Shown: positions 6,460 to 7,084 of the stretch, piece after piece
Layout of the letters: every line of letters starts with the position of its first letter
Position numbering within the stretch: position 1 is the stretch's first letter
DNA from: Acidimicrobiia bacterium
GTDB taxonomy: Bacteria > Actinomycetota > Acidimicrobiia > IMCC26256 > JAENVU01
NCBI GenBank assembly: GCA_017882945.1
Contig: JADGON010000328.1
Location: 1 to 7,084, forward strand
Direction: 5' to 3'
DNA: 7,084 nt
Made by a program: the position numbers and the translations under genes
Notes under the pieces: generated by a model
Databases searched by the model: none
What the model was told of the DNA's origin: nothing
What the model saw: only the letters and a program-made list of their open reading frames with translations

Positions 6460-6876
6460 ATGCGCTCCGTGGGTGAGCCAAGGAGACCGTCACCTCCGTT
6501 CGAGGGCCTGGCCGTCGGAGACCGCTGCGGCCCGCTGACGGTGGCGATCTCCCGGGCGGCGAACGAGCGCTACTGGTCTTCGGCGGGCGTGGATCACCCG
6601 GCGCTGCGAGATGGTGCGCTCTACCCACCCATCGCCGCGAACCTCACGATCCTGGCGGTGCAGACCGTCGTGGACCGCCCCCTCCTCCAGACCGCCCAGC
6701 GCATCGTCGCGCACCGCCAGGCGGACGCCGATGTCGAGCTCACCGTCACCGGCACCGTCACGGACCGCTTCGAGAAGCGGGGCCGGGAGTACGCCGTGGT
6801 GACCGCCGAGGTCACCCTCCCCGACGGCGGGCCACTGTGGACGTCCGTGGCCACGTTCTGCGAGGCCGGCCGATGA
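6460..6876 (+). CDS. MaoC-like / FAS1-like dehydratase N-terminal type hot-dog protein
   Basis: Predicted 138-residue cytoplasmic protein. After a Pro/Arg-rich start it has a hot-dog-like layout: FEGLAVGDRCGPLTVAISRAANERYWSSAGVDHPAL (14-49), a central hydrophobic helix region PPIAANLTILAVQTV (56-70), and alternating beta strands VELTVTGTVTDRFEKRGREYAVVTAEVTL (92-120) ending WTSVATFCEA. This resembles the N-terminal, usually non-catalytic, half of actinobacterial two-part MaoC dehydratases; the canonical hydratase motif (D-x-N-P-x-H) is absent. The start is uncertain: ATG 6460 and GTG 6469 are in frame, neither has a good Shine-Dalgarno site, and an in-frame TGA at 6418 limits the extension. 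The stop overlaps the next gene as ATGA, so the two products probably form a heterodimer. Function in fatty acyl or related thioester chemistry is inferred from fold only. Confidence 0.75.
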   Translation: MRSVGEPRRPSPPFEGLAVGDRCGPLTVAISRAANERYWSSAGVDHPALRDGALYPPIAANLTILAVQTVVDRPLLQTAQRIVAHRQADADVELTVTGTVTDRFEKRGREYAVVTAEVTLPDGGPLWTSVATFCEAGR

Positions 6877-7084
6877 AGCGGCAGCTGGAGCTCACACCGG
6901 AGCTGCTCCGGTTGTACTCACGGCGCGGCAACTTCCACTCGGACCCGGCCGCGGCCGCCGCGCTCGGCTACGAGCACCTCGTCGCCCAGGGCATGCAGGT
7001 CGCCGGACCGGCGTACGGCTTGCTCCTCGACGCGTGGGGTGAAGCATTCCTGGCGCACGGCACGATCGAGCTGAAGTTCATCGC
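6873..7084 (+). CDS. MaoC-like dehydratase subunit, N-terminal part (cut by window edge)
   Basis: Seventy complete codons are visible, starting at the ATG that overlaps the previous stop (ATGA). The product begins with a hot-dog entry helix and loop, TPELLRLYSRRGNFHSDPAAAAALGY (8-33), then VAQGMQVAGPAYGLLLDAWG (37-56), the equivalent of the central helix, and AHGTIELKFI (61-70), which fits the strand that leads to the missing second half. The NFHSDP segment with A-x-x-x-G-Y behind it matches the position of the (R)-hydratase motif D-x-N-P-x-H-x-D, with His22 as the catalytic His. However, the residue five before that His is Arg17 instead of Asp. It is therefore a MaoC-family member by pattern, with unproven hydratase activity. 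It presumably pairs with the preceding gene product. Confidence 0.75.
   Translation, partial: MKRQLELTPELLRLYSRRGNFHSDPAAAAALGYEHLVAQGMQVAGPAYGLLLDAWGEAFLAHGTIELKFI

Overview
The window holds most of an arginine biosynthesis operon of a GC-rich bacterium, plus the start of a divergent two-gene unit. The gene order on the minus strand, read from right to left, is argC-argJ-argB-argD-argF-argR-argG. This is the arrangement typical of Actinobacteria (Actinomycetota). High GC, heavy use of G or C in third codon positions, a probably leaderless first gene and an ArgF with an unusual SARTR-type substrate loop all fit an actinobacterium. An uncultured or less-studied class is possible, but the sequence alone does not settle it.

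Layout: positions 1-583 are the N-terminal half of argG, cut by the window edge. Positions 637-1107 are the arginine repressor argR. ArgF (1107-2018), argD (2015-3226), argB (3223-4092) and argJ (4089-5261) follow, each joined to its neighbour by a 1- or 4-base stop/start overlap. ArgC (5281-6318) is the first gene of the operon. Just upstream of argC there is a good sigma70-type promoter (-35 TTGGCG, 17-bp spacer, -10 TATACT) with an 18-bp ARG-box-like palindrome lying across the spacer and -10. Positions 6460-7084 are on the plus strand and carry two overlapping genes for small hot-dog-fold (MaoC-like) proteins. The second runs off the right edge.

How the genes work together: ArgJ makes N-acetylglutamate from acetylornithine and glutamate, ArgB phosphorylates it, ArgC reduces it to the semialdehyde, ArgD transaminates this to N-acetylornithine, and ArgJ releases ornithine while recycling the acetyl group. 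ArgF carbamoylates ornithine to citrulline and ArgG joins citrulline to aspartate. ArgH is not in the window and would be expected beyond the left edge. ArgR probably senses arginine and shuts the operon, including its own gene, through the box in front of argC. The MaoC-like pair points to acyl-CoA or acyl-ACP metabolism and has no obvious link to arginine.

I see no mobile element, CRISPR array, RNA gene or convincing terminator. Apart from the regulatory layout and the atypical MaoC-like pair, this is ordinary core metabolism; I did not find an undescribed system.
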